Positions 1 through 7,047 are shown, counted from the stretch's first letter. The stretch is DNA of 25,721 nt from SHLJ01 sp041618535 (GCA_041618535.1 JBFKFP010000022.1:1-25721); one strand, 5' to 3'. A program made the numbers and translations. Notes: generated by a model not told the origin, from the letters alone.

Positions 1-113
1 AAGATATACAGGAAATGAGCAGCGGGTTTATGGCTGCGGTGATGTTTGCAACAGTCCTGGTCATCGGGTTTATCATATCGATCATTTCAGCAATAATACT
101 ACAACGTAAATAA
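1..113 (+). CDS. C-terminal end of a membrane protein (possibly DUF4199), cut by window start
   Basis: An open frame enters from the left edge (first full codon at position 3) and stops at TAA 111-113. The 36 visible residues end in one strongly hydrophobic helix rich in Val, Ile and Phe (about residues 11-32), then a short Gln-Arg-Lys cytoplasmic tail. The sequence therefore shows the last membrane segment of an integral membrane protein. The pattern resembles the C-terminus of small flavobacterial DUF4199 membrane proteins, but that is only a guess from a short piece. The next gene starts 8 bases downstream, so the two are probably co-transcribed. Confidence 0.55.
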   Translation, partial: DIQEMSSGFMAAVMFATVLVIGFIISIISAIILQRK

Positions 114-121
114 CAGATATC

Positions 122-580
122 ATGCAATACAAAGCCAGCACGGTCCAGGACTATATCGATCAGGTTCCGGAAGAGAGAAAGGAACCCTTGAAAAAATTAC
201 GGGCGGTAATCAGGAAGAATCTTCCGAAAGGATTTGAAGAGGCTATCAATTACGGGATGATTGGATATGTAGTGCCACATAGTCTGTATCCCGGCGGCTA
301 TCATTGTGATCCGAAATTACCATTGCCGTTTATGAATATTGCTTCCCAGAAGAATTTTGTTGCCTTGTATCATATGGGCATTTACGCTGACAAGGAATTG
401 CTGGACTGGTTTGTTTCGGAATATCCAAAACATTGCACAAGAAAACTGGATATGGGTAAAAGTTGCATCCGGTTTAAAAAGATGGATGATATCCCTTTTG
501 AACTAATAGGCGAACTGAGCAGTAAAGTATCCCCGGAGAAATGGATACAGACCTATGAGTCTCAAGTTAAGAACCGTTAG
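122..580 (+). CDS. DUF1801 (YdhG-like) domain protein
   Basis: The 152-residue soluble protein has the pattern of the DUF1801/YdhG fold. An N-terminal helix (YIDQVPEERKEPLKKLRAVI) leads into the glycine-containing segment 'EAINYGMIGY'. A 'NIASQKNFVALYHMG' strand follows near residue 75, and a 'GKSCIRFKKMDDIP' strand lies near residue 112. These small proteins resemble the iron-chaperone fold of frataxin-like YdhG, but no precise biochemical role is established. There is no signal peptide or membrane segment, so it should be cytoplasmic. It lies 8 bases behind the preceding membrane-protein gene and 53 bases ahead of the VOC gene, in one orientation. The family call is firm; the function is unknown. 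Confidence 0.85.
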   Translation: MQYKASTVQDYIDQVPEERKEPLKKLRAVIRKNLPKGFEEAINYGMIGYVVPHSLYPGGYHCDPKLPLPFMNIASQKNFVALYHMGIYADKELLDWFVSEYPKHCTRKLDMGKSCIRFKKMDDIPFELIGELSSKVSPEKWIQTYESQVKNR

Positions 581-633
581 GATTGCAACAGCTGTAACAA
601 ATAAAAATTATTAAAGACTAATCTATTGAATCC

Positions 634-1020
634 ATGAAAAAACGAGTAACCGGACTTGGCGGATTTTTTTTCCGCACAAAAGACCCTAAAGCCACAAAGG
701 CGTGGTATGGTAAGCATTTGGGACTTCCTGTTGATGAATACGGCTGTTCCTTTTGGTGGAAGGATAAAGACGGGAACGATTGCATGACGCAATGGGGGCC
801 ATTCAAGGAGGATACCGATTATTTTTCACCTAGTGTGAAGCAGTTCATGATGAATTTCAGGGTTGAAAACCTTGTTGAACTGATGAAGCATTTAAAAGAG
901 GAGGGGGTGACTATAGTAGGTGAGATCCAGGAGTATGACTATGGAAAGTTTGGATGGATTATGGATCCTGAGGGCAATAAGATTGAACTCTGGGAGCCTG
1001 TGGATTCGGCCTTTCAATAA
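634..1020 (+). CDS. VOC-fold (glyoxalase/bleomycin-resistance type) protein
   Basis: This 128-residue protein is one vicinal-oxygen-chelate module pair. The first beta-alpha-beta unit includes 'GGFFFRTKDPKATKAWYGKHLGL' features near residues 9-31. The second ends in the typical 'FGWIMDPEGNKIELWEP' strand near residues 107-123, whose Glu (in IELWEP) is usually a metal ligand. Family members include glyoxalase I, dioxygenases and antibiotic-binding proteins. Nothing visible sets the substrate here, and flavobacterial members of this length are mostly uncharacterised. It is probably a cytoplasmic dimer, by family analogy. It follows the DUF1801 gene in the same direction, and the two families often occur near each other among small stress or detoxification proteins, although that link is weak. 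Confidence 0.88.
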   Translation: MKKRVTGLGGFFFRTKDPKATKAWYGKHLGLPVDEYGCSFWWKDKDGNDCMTQWGPFKEDTDYFSPSVKQFMMNFRVENLVELMKHLKEEGVTIVGEIQEYDYGKFGWIMDPEGNKIELWEPVDSAFQ

Positions 1021-1071
1021 AGGCATCCGATTTTTTAGTAATTTTAATAATCTAAACAAAATCACAACATC

Positions 1072-1551
1072 ATGTCTGAAGATAATAAAGATTTGAGAGA
1101 CGACCTTAATGATATGTTAGGCGATGCAAAAGACGGAGCCAGGAAAGCGGCTGATAAGGCTGAAGAATTTGCCAAAGAAGCTAAGGACAGGGCCACTGAA
1201 TTTGCCGGAGAAGCCAAGGAAAAGGCCAAGGAATTTACCGAGGACGCAAAGGAGGTGTTTAGTGATGGCAGGAATGTAGCCATCATTGCGCATCTTACCG
1301 TGATCGGGTGGATAATAGCCCTGATCATGAACAGCAGTAATAAGAATGAATTTGCTTCGTTCTACATCCGTCAGATGTTGGGCTTGATGCTAACATTCAT
1401 CATTCTGTCATTTATCCCGGCTATAGGCTGGTTCGTAGGGGCGCTCATCTTTGTCTTATGGATAGTGAGCCTGGTAGGAGCCATCGGTGGGAAGAAAAGT
1501 GAGACCGTTGTATTGGGAAAGTTTTACCAGGATTGGTTTAAGTCACTTTAA
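1072..1551 (+). CDS. DUF4870-like membrane protein with LEA-like amphipathic N-terminus
   Basis: The protein has 159 residues and two contrasting parts. Residues 8-63 are a charged, alanine-rich helix with a near 11-residue rhythm of the type 'AKEAKDRATEFAGEAKEKAKEF', as in late-embryogenesis-abundant and apolipoprotein-like helices. Residues 69-140 hold three hydrophobic segments (about 69-86, 100-118 and 120-138) with the 'SFYIRQMLGLMLTFIILSFIPAIGW' character of DUF4870/Tic20-like small membrane proteins. The pairing suggests a membrane protein with a cytoplasmic or surface helix that could lie on the bilayer or bind proteins under stress. That is inference. The gene is last in its run: a hairpin with a T-rich tail follows at 1573-1609. 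Confidence 0.75.
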   Translation: MSEDNKDLRDDLNDMLGDAKDGARKAADKAEEFAKEAKDRATEFAGEAKEKAKEFTEDAKEVFSDGRNVAIIAHLTVIGWIIALIMNSSNKNEFASFYIRQMLGLMLTFIILSFIPAIGWFVGALIFVLWIVSLVGAIGGKKSETVVLGKFYQDWFKSL

Positions 1552-1572
1552 TTATTTACCAGCAAATATTAT

Positions 1573-1609
1573 AAAGCTGAAGCCTCCAGTGGGTTTCGGT
1601 TTTATTTTT
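1573..1609 (+). terminator. Hairpin terminator after the DUF4870-like gene
   Basis: The arm 1573-1584 (AAAGCTGAAGCC) pairs with 1592-1603 (GGTTTCGGTTTT), using several G-U pairs, around a 7-base loop. A T-rich run to 1609 follows. It lies 22 bases past the stop codon at 1551 and before the arsR promoter, so it separates the two transcription units. Confidence 0.6.
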
Positions 1610-1621
1610 GCATTTAATAAT

Positions 1622-1639
1622 GTAATATTGCAATATTAC
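1622..1639. promoter_or_regulatory. Perfect 18-base palindrome, probable ArsR operator
   Basis: GTAATATTG at 1622-1630 is followed directly by its exact reverse complement CAATATTAC at 1631-1639. ArsR/SmtB repressors bind AT-rich palindromes that overlap their own promoters. This one covers the TTG at 1628-1630 that serves as the -33 element, 20 bases ahead of the -7 box, and lies about 45 bases before the arsR start. It is the natural candidate for autoregulation. The palindrome is seen directly; the regulator that binds it is inferred. Confidence 0.7.
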
Positions 1640-1658
1640 GATATTATAACTATATTTG
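1628..1658 (+). promoter_or_regulatory. Bacteroidota-type promoter of the ars operon
   Basis: The -7 box TATATTTG at 1651-1658 matches TAnnTTTG exactly. A TTG at 1628-1630 stands 20 bases upstream, close to the usual 19. The predicted transcript starts near 1665, leaving a leader of about 20 bases before ATG 1685. The overlapping palindrome implies repression by blocking the -33 contact. Confidence 0.7.
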
Positions 1659-1684
1659 TTGTTGAATTGAAATATTAAAGACCG

Positions 1685-2008
1685 ATGGGATCAACAAAAT
1701 CACATATCTATAATGACAATATTAACAGGATAGCAGCAGCAGCTAAAGTCCTGGCACACCCGGCACGCGTGTCGATCCTTGACTATATAAGCAAACAGGA
1801 TGCCTGTATATGTAATGACCTGGTCGATATTATAGGCCTGTCTCAACCTACAATTTCTCAACATCTTAAAGTGATCAATTCCGCCGGATTGTTAAAGGGG
1901 CAATTCGAAGGGAAAAGCAAATGCTATTGCCTGGATGTTGAACGTTTTGAAGAGTTTCAAAATATTTTGAATTCATTCTTTAACCGGACAAAAACTCAAT
2001 GCTGTTAA
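1685..2008 (+). CDS. arsR: ArsR/SmtB family metalloid-responsive repressor
   Basis: This 107-residue winged-helix repressor has the ArsR hallmarks. The dimer and first helix contain 'AKVLAHPARVSILDYI'. The metalloid site Cys41-Ile-Cys43 sits at the start of the DNA-binding helix pair, equivalent to the CxC of E. coli ArsR. The recognition helix is 'LSQPTISQHLKVINSAGLL' (about 52-70). Further cysteines occur near residue 92-96 ('SKCYCLD') and as the final pair Cys106-Cys107. Known relatives leave DNA on binding As(III) or Sb(III). It is the first gene of a run with DUF6428, acetyltransferase and arsC genes, behind a promoter with a perfect palindrome. The inducer is probably arsenite; another soft metal cannot be excluded. 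Confidence 0.93.
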   Translation: MGSTKSHIYNDNINRIAAAAKVLAHPARVSILDYISKQDACICNDLVDIIGLSQPTISQHLKVINSAGLLKGQFEGKSKCYCLDVERFEEFQNILNSFFNRTKTQCC

Positions 2009-2019
2009 AATCATTAATT

Positions 2020-2514
2020 ATGAAAACCAAGGTATTTTTAGAATTATTACAGAGCCACAGTTCAAAATCACTCAATTTTGAATATCGTTCGGGGAGAAGG
2101 TTAAAACCAGGCTATCATATAACCGAGGTTAAACATGTTTCCATTGATTCTGTCGACTGTGGAAGTCGCAGAGAAAACTGGAATGAAACCGTTGTCCAGT
2201 TATGGGAGAACCCCGAACAGGTTACCGCGTCAAATCCTATGTCGGCCTATAAGGCCCTGGGGATATTGAAAAAAGTTGGTGGCTTAAGGCCTTACGATGA
2301 TGATGCCGTTATCAAGTTTGAATATGGCAATTTAAATTTTCATACCGCCCAGTTGCTTGTGCATTCCTTTGAGGTTACAGATGATGAATTGATTATAAAG
2401 CTTCATGCAGATCAGACCGATTGCAAGGCTAAGGATGCATGTGGCATTGCAGAGGCCGTAGAATCCGCTGCAGCTGCATCTGCCTGCTGCTCTCCCGATG
2501 GTCAGTGCTGTTAG
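2020..2514 (+). CDS. DUF6428 family protein with Cys-rich tail
   Basis: I take ATG 2020 as the start (164 residues); an in-frame ATG at 1999 would overlap the end of arsR and adds seven unlikely residues. The globular part (1-130) resembles the DUF6428 proteins that accompany arsenic-resistance genes in Bacteroidota. It has a 'PGYHITEVKHVSIDSVDCG' segment (about 30-48) with His33, His39 and Cys47, which could form a metal site. The tail carries Cys135, Cys141, Cys156, Cys157, Cys163 and Cys164, linked by an alanine-rich stretch. No enzymatic motif is visible. The cysteine count and operon position suggest arsenite or metal binding, for example as a chaperone, but no function is established. 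There is no signal peptide. Confidence 0.8.
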   Translation: MKTKVFLELLQSHSSKSLNFEYRSGRRLKPGYHITEVKHVSIDSVDCGSRRENWNETVVQLWENPEQVTASNPMSAYKALGILKKVGGLRPYDDDAVIKFEYGNLNFHTAQLLVHSFEVTDDELIIKLHADQTDCKAKDACGIAEAVESAAAASACCSPDGQCC

Positions 2515-2517
2515 GTC

Positions 2518-3012
2518 ATGTTGGAGATAAGGTCCTTCAGAAGAGATGATTTTTTAGAGGTGTCAAGGATGTATAAATTTGGCATTGATACCGGAATCGC
2601 ATCATTCGAGACAGAAGTGCCGGATTGGCCCCACTGGGATCAAAAGTACCTGGATACATGTCGGTTAGTTGCTGTTTATTCGGGCATCCTTGTTGGTTTT
2701 GCAGTACTGAGTCCGTATTCGAAGAGAGCGGTTTACAAGGGTGTTGCAGAGGTGAGCGTTTATGTTGATCCAACTTTTTGGAACCGGGGAATAGGTAGGT
2801 CTTTACTGGAAAAGCTTATTACAGAAAGTGAATCAGCAGGTGTTTGGACTCTTCAGGCGAATATTTTTCCACAGAATGAAAATAGCCTTAAATTGCACCA
2901 AAAATGCGGCTTCAGGGAAGTAGGTATTCGCGAGAGGATCGGGAAACGCGATGGAAAATGGTTTGACAATGTCCTTCTTGAAAGGAGAAGTAAAAACACA
3001 GGAATAGCATGA
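2518..3012 (+). CDS. GNAT acetyltransferase, phosphinothricin/ArsN type
   Basis: This 164-residue single-domain GNAT enzyme resembles the phosphinothricin acetyltransferase (PAT) branch. The N-terminal half has 'GIASFETEVPDW' (about 26-37), typical of PAT. The acetyl-CoA motif is 'DPTFWNRGIGRSLLEKLI' (about 83-100). The C-terminal half has 'NIFPQNENSLKLHQKCGF' and ends with the 'GKRDGKWFDNVLLERR' strand. PAT-like ArsN1 enzymes in ars operons acetylate the arsenical antibiotic arsinothricin, so that role is plausible here. Phosphinothricin, methionine sulfoximine or another amine are alternatives. It starts 3 bases after the DUF6428 stop and overlaps arsC by 4 bases, so translation is probably coupled. 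Confidence 0.85.
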   Translation: MLEIRSFRRDDFLEVSRMYKFGIDTGIASFETEVPDWPHWDQKYLDTCRLVAVYSGILVGFAVLSPYSKRAVYKGVAEVSVYVDPTFWNRGIGRSLLEKLITESESAGVWTLQANIFPQNENSLKLHQKCGFREVGIRERIGKRDGKWFDNVLLERRSKNTGIA

Positions 3013-3434
3013 TAAATATTTTAGTTTTATGTACAGGTAACTCTTGCAGAAGCCAGATGGCACACGGCTACCTGGATCATTTATTAGACAACAGATCTTT
3101 TAGGGTTTATAGTGCCGGTATAGAAACCCACGGATTGAACCCGGGTGCCGTCTCCATTATGAAGGAAGACGGGATAGATATCTCGGGGAACACTTCCAAT
3201 CATGTAGATGAATATGAAGGTGTTGAATTTGACTTTATCATAACGGTCTGTGATCATGCCAGGGAGAACTGTCCCTATATTCCCGGTAAAAAAGCCATAC
3301 GCTTGCATCATAATTTTTTCGATCCCTCAAAGGTAAACGGATCGGAAGAAGAGGTTCATAAGGCCTTTGAAAAGGCAAGGAATGAGATCAGGGACTACAT
3401 CAGGGATTTTATAGCCGATGAATTAAAGATCTGA
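3009..3434 (+). CDS. arsC: Arsenate reductase, LMW-phosphatase type (thioredoxin-coupled)
   Basis: The 141-residue enzyme reduces arsenate to arsenite in the cytoplasm. The P-loop is Cys8-Thr-Gly-Asn-Ser-Cys-Arg-Ser15, with Cys8 as nucleophile. The 'FIITVCDHARENCPYIP' segment supplies Cys81 and Cys88, which match the second and third redox cysteines of the S. aureus pI258 ArsC (82 and 89). The acid is Asp105 in 'HNFFDPSK'. All three cysteines are present, so a thioredoxin-driven disulfide relay is expected. The start overlaps the acetyltransferase stop (ATGA). It is the last gene of the run: the next gene converges 17 bases beyond, so no arsenite exporter follows it. Confidence 0.93.
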   Translation: MINILVLCTGNSCRSQMAHGYLDHLLDNRSFRVYSAGIETHGLNPGAVSIMKEDGIDISGNTSNHVDEYEGVEFDFIITVCDHARENCPYIPGKKAIRLHHNFFDPSKVNGSEEEVHKAFEKARNEIRDYIRDFIADELKI

Positions 3435-3451
3435 TCGCGCACCGGCCTGAA

Positions 3452-5266
3452 TTAATTGGTGTTTTGATTGAAAAATTTTCGCTCCAATTCAGCCTGAAAT
3501 TCTTCCATAACAGGTCTCACCGTGCTTTCCGGAAGATCGGAGATCTTGATGTACATCAGTCCGTCAACGGCATTGTTAAATAACGGATCGACGTTGAATG
3601 CTACCAGCCGTGCATTTTGCTTGATGTATTTTTTTAAGAGTACCGGCAATCTCAATGCCCCTGGTTCAACCTCATCGATGATCTTATCAAATTTATTCAG
3701 GTCGGCTTCGGTGGCATCAAAAACGAAATCCTTGTCAGCATCCTTCAGCTTAACCTTGAATTCCTTTTTAGGCCGAACATATTGTGCAACATATGGATCG
3801 TAATAATGCGACTTCATGAATTCAATCATCAGGGATTTTGAGAAATTTGAAAATTGATTGCTGATACTTACCCCTCCAATCAGGTATTTATGCTCTGGGA
3901 ACCTCAGCGTGGTATGAACAATTCCTTTCCAGAGCAAAAATAACGGCATCGGTTTCTGCTGGTATTCCTTGATAATGAATGCTCGTCCCATCTCAATGGA
4001 CTGGCTCATCATGCTGTGCAATTCGGGTTCGAACCGAAAAAGGTCCTGCAGGTAAAACCCGTCAATTCCATATTCACGATAAATTTTAGACCCCAGACCC
4101 ATCCTGTAGGCGCCAACTATATTCTTGGTCTCGGTATCCCATAAGAACATATGATGATAGTAGCGGTCGTATGTATCAAGGTCGATAGATTGATTGGTGC
4201 CTTCACCTACCTCCCTGAAAGTGATCTCCCTTAACCTCCCTATTTCTCTTAGGACGTTAGGAATTTCCGAAGCAGGACTAAGGTATACCTCGTAATTCTT
4301 GCTTTTAAGCAAACGCATATCCAGTTTTCTAATCGCATCTATTTCCATTATCATCGCTTCCGGACTAACTGGAGTAACGATCCGTTTAGGCTGCTTCGGA
4401 ACCTTCAGGCTTGAGGAAATATTCTTGAGTATCTTCTCCCGTGGCTCATAAAAATTAGAGAGCATATAGGTTTTTCGTCTGATGAATTCGGAGAATTCCT
4501 CAAGGGATTCATATTCCTGCTGTTCACTTAACGGGATAGGGCGCCCAATCCGGACCTTGATGACCCGGTGTTTTTGCGTTAGTAGTTCTGAAGGAAGTTT
4601 CGCCGTTCTTAATGTATCGCTGATCTTAGAGAGCCGGTAGAATAGAAGGCTGTTTTTTGCATGAAAATAAATGGGCACCACCGGCACTTCGGCTTTTTTA
4701 ACCAGTTTCATGGCTGCCTCTTCCCAGGGCTTGTCAACCACAAGCCTCTCATCTCTGTAAGTGGAGACCTCACCAGCCGGAAAAATTCCGAGGGGATGTC
4801 CTTCTTTAAGATGAAGGAGAGCATTTTTAAAACCTGAAATGCTGGATTTTACATCCTTTCTGTCCTCAAAAGGATTCACAGGCATAATGTACGGCTTAAG
4901 TGGTTCAATGCGGTGCAAAAGGAAATTGGCGATGATCTTGAAGTCTTTCCTTTGTTCCAGCATCAATTTCAAAAGCAACACACCGTCTATTCCTCCAAGC
5001 GGATGGTTCGAAACCGTGATGTAGGCACCGTCTTTTGGCAAACGCTTCAGGTCCTCCTCCGGAATCTCAAATCTTATTTTGAACTCGCCCAGGATGGCGT
5101 TGAGAAACTCCAGGTCCTTAAGATTCCTGTTTCGGTCATAAATCTTATTAAGGGTAGAGATTTTCAGGACTTTCATCAGCAGCCAGCCGAGAAATGTCCC
5201 GATAAATCCGTATTTATCAGCTTTTATTACAGTTGCGACTTCCCTGGCGGTTACTAAACCCATCAA
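3452..5266 (-). CDS. OlsF-like acyltransferase fusion (PlsC-type plus GNAT-type), amino-acid lipid synthesis
   Basis: The 604-residue protein joins two acyltransferase types. Residues 60-260 are a PlsC-like O-acyltransferase with 'SNHPLGGIDG' (His88, Asp94) and 'IFPAGEVS' (161-168). Residues about 330-500 are a GNAT-type N-acyltransferase of the OlsB kind, with 'REITFREVGEGTNQSIDLD' and 'GAYRMGLG'. The same order is known from OlsF of Serratia and Flavobacterium, which makes ornithine lipid by N- then O-acylation. The His-Asp spacing is five residues rather than the usual four, as in other NHPxGGxDG proteins. The amino acid used (ornithine, glycine or other) cannot be read. About 100 C-terminal residues resemble no fold I recognise. 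It lies 36 bases downstream of the aspartokinase gene. Confidence 0.82.
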   Translation of the reverse strand: MMGLVTAREVATVIKADKYGFIGTFLGWLLMKVLKISTLNKIYDRNRNLKDLEFLNAILGEFKIRFEIPEEDLKRLPKDGAYITVSNHPLGGIDGVLLLKLMLEQRKDFKIIANFLLHRIEPLKPYIMPVNPFEDRKDVKSSISGFKNALLHLKEGHPLGIFPAGEVSTYRDERLVVDKPWEEAAMKLVKKAEVPVVPIYFHAKNSLLFYRLSKISDTLRTAKLPSELLTQKHRVIKVRIGRPIPLSEQQEYESLEEFSEFIRRKTYMLSNFYEPREKILKNISSSLKVPKQPKRIVTPVSPEAMIMEIDAIRKLDMRLLKSKNYEVYLSPASEIPNVLREIGRLREITFREVGEGTNQSIDLDTYDRYYHHMFLWDTETKNIVGAYRMGLGSKIYREYGIDGFYLQDLFRFEPELHSMMSQSIEMGRAFIIKEYQQKPMPLFLLWKGIVHTTLRFPEHKYLIGGVSISNQFSNFSKSLMIEFMKSHYYDPYVAQYVRPKKEFKVKLKDADKDFVFDATEADLNKFDKIIDEVEPGALRLPVLLKKYIKQNARLVAFNVDPLFNNAVDGLMYIKISDLPESTVRPVMEEFQAELERKFFNQNTN

Positions 5267-5302
5267 TCAAGAAATTTTGATTCGGTTAAAAATAAGAAAT
5301 GT

Positions 5303-6565
5303 TTACTTAGTGACAATTTGAACGGTTTCAGGAGTAAGTTGCTTTAGAAGGACCGTTTTGTCCTTTTCTATTTGTGATATGGCCTCTTCCGTATAGTGAC
5401 GAATAGTGTATAGAGACACGTCGGGATGACATTCCACCTTGAATTTCGCCTTTAGTTTAAGGAGTAACTCATCAAGACAATTATACAGGTCATCAAAACA
5501 AACTGAAAAACTGATGGCGGAATTCTGAATTACATCAACTTTCATCTTAAAGTTGGATAGCAATTTGAATATATATGAAATGTTGTCCTCAACGATGTAG
5601 GAGAAATCCAATGAAGATAAGGATAAAAGAACCTGCCTCTTTTTGACGATATAGCAGGGAACTTCCGGTTCGATCTTTATGCCTTTTCCTACCCGTGTCC
5701 CCTGGCTTGAAGGATCTTTAAAAGACTTGACAAACAGGGGTATTTCCTTGCGTTGCAACGGTTGCAGGGTTTTAGGATGTATTACTGAAGCACCATAAAA
5801 AGCTAATTCAATAGCCTCGCGGTATGAGATGCTTTTGATGAGCTTTGCCTTCTCAAAATACCTCGGGTCAGCGCTTAAAATACCCGGGACATCTTTCCAG
5901 ATGGTAACGCCCTTGGCCCCCAGGGCATATGCAAATATTGCTGCCGTGTAATCACTTCCCTCCCGGCCAAGGGTAGTTGTAAAATTGTTTTTATCACTCC
6001 CGAGAAATCCCTGAATGACATGCAATTTGCCGGGCTTTATTCCTTCGGAAATATTTCGGCAGGTCGAATCCCAGTCCACCCTTGCATGACGGTAATAGTT
6101 GTCGGTTTTTATAAGGTTCCGGACATCAACCCACTCGTTTCTAATCGCTGATTCGCTGAGAAAGGTGCTGACTATGGTGGTTGAAACCAGTTCGCCATAG
6201 CCGACTACCTGGTCGTAAATAAAATTATAATCGGGAGAGCGATTGTGTGACAGGAAGAACTCCAATTCTTCGAACAGTTCCGAAACGGTATGAAATACGG
6301 GATGTTCATCCACATGAGAGGACGAGTCAAAAAGTTCAAACATGACAGCGTTATGAAATTTCTTGACCGCCTGCAGCGAACTGTTGAGCTCTTTTTTGTT
6401 ATTGAAATAATTACGGACCACCTCTTCAAGTGCATTAGTGGTTTTCCCCATAGCCGAAACCACGATCAAAGTATCTTCGGAAATAACTTCCTTAACTACC
6501 TTAACCAGGTTTTTAACTCCTTCTGCGTCCTTTACCGACGCCCCTCCGAATTTGTGAATCTCCAT
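5303..6565 (-). CDS. lysC: Aspartokinase, monofunctional
   Basis: This 420-residue enzyme phosphorylates aspartate, the first step toward lysine/diaminopimelate, threonine and methionine. The kinase domain shows 'KFGGASV' (5-11), 'VVGYGELVS' (120-128), 'TTTLGREGSDYTAA' (196-209), 'WKDVPGILSADPR' (223-235) and 'YGASVIHPKT' (257-266). The rest (about 300-395) is an ACT-type regulatory region, 'VDVIQNSAISFSVCF', suggesting feedback control. It has no homoserine dehydrogenase part. Its ATG overlaps the last base of the acetyltransferase stop codon (TAATG), so the pair is translationally linked. Bacteroidota usually also carry a ThrA-type fusion elsewhere, and which pathway this copy feeds cannot be read. 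Confidence 0.93.
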   Translation of the reverse strand: MEIHKFGGASVKDAEGVKNLVKVVKEVISEDTLIVVSAMGKTTNALEEVVRNYFNNKKELNSSLQAVKKFHNAVMFELFDSSSHVDEHPVFHTVSELFEELEFFLSHNRSPDYNFIYDQVVGYGELVSTTIVSTFLSESAIRNEWVDVRNLIKTDNYYRHARVDWDSTCRNISEGIKPGKLHVIQGFLGSDKNNFTTTLGREGSDYTAAIFAYALGAKGVTIWKDVPGILSADPRYFEKAKLIKSISYREAIELAFYGASVIHPKTLQPLQRKEIPLFVKSFKDPSSQGTRVGKGIKIEPEVPCYIVKKRQVLLSLSSLDFSYIVEDNISYIFKLLSNFKMKVDVIQNSAISFSVCFDDLYNCLDELLLKLKAKFKVECHPDVSLYTIRHYTEEAISQIEKDKTVLLKQLTPETVQIVTK

Positions 6566-7047
6566 TATTTCAGGTTAGAGATATAATTTTTAATTCCATT
6601 CTCATCTAACTGTACCACATCCCAGTCTTCCAGTACCGTTGCACCTTTTCTCCTGTAAAAATCGATCGCATCTGTGTTCCAGTCCAAAACTACCCAACTC
6701 ACTCTTTTAACTCCGATAGAATGAGCGTGTTTGATGACCTCATCAAACAACCTGCCACCAATGCCCATACCTCTCGATGCCTTTTTAACGATAAGATCTT
6801 CAAGGTGCAGAACCTTGCCTTTCCAGGTAGAGTAGCGCATATAAAATAACGCCATCCCTTTTATCTGATTGTCGGTTTCTGCAACATAGCACTCAAATGC
6901 CGGGGGAACTGAGGAAGCATCGCGTTCCAATTCCTCTACGGTGACCTCAACAGCATCGGGCTCGCGTTCATAATGCGCCAGTTCCCTGATCAATTCAAGG
7001 ACATCCGGCATATCTGTTTTCTCAGCTTTACGGATGTTAATTTCCAT
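6565..7047 (-). CDS. GNAT acetyltransferase, spermidine/thialysine (SSAT) type
   Basis: I start at ATG 7047 (160 residues; ATG 7053 adds two). The frame is open back to 7170, but that would cross a -7 box (7066-7073) and add residues unlike the family. The protein matches the SSAT/diamine acetyltransferase layout: 'YMRYSTWKGKVLHLEDLIV' and the acetyl-CoA motif 'RGMGIGGRLF', then 'WVVLDWNTDAIDFYRRKGA' and a C-terminal Tyr-rich end. Eukaryotic and bacterial members acetylate polyamines, thialysine or related lysine analogues. Because aspartokinase overlaps its stop by one base, an amine linked to lysine metabolism is a fair guess. Substrate is unproven. It is cytoplasmic. Confidence 0.88.
   Translation of the reverse strand: MEINIRKAEKTDMPDVLELIRELAHYEREPDAVEVTVEELERDASSVPPAFECYVAETDNQIKGMALFYMRYSTWKGKVLHLEDLIVKKASRGMGIGGRLFDEVIKHAHSIGVKRVSWVVLDWNTDAIDFYRRKGATVLEDWDVVQLDENGIKNYISNLK

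Noticed and set aside
1062..1328. Minus-strand open frame of 88 residues under the LEA-like gene
   Set aside because: It mirrors the repetitive Ala/Lys/Glu helix of the plus-strand gene, giving Ser/Leu/Ala repeats typical of antisense frames.
1487..1678. Plus-strand frame of 63 residues between the DUF4870-like and arsR genes
   Set aside because: It starts inside the preceding gene in another frame and crosses the terminator and the operator palindrome.
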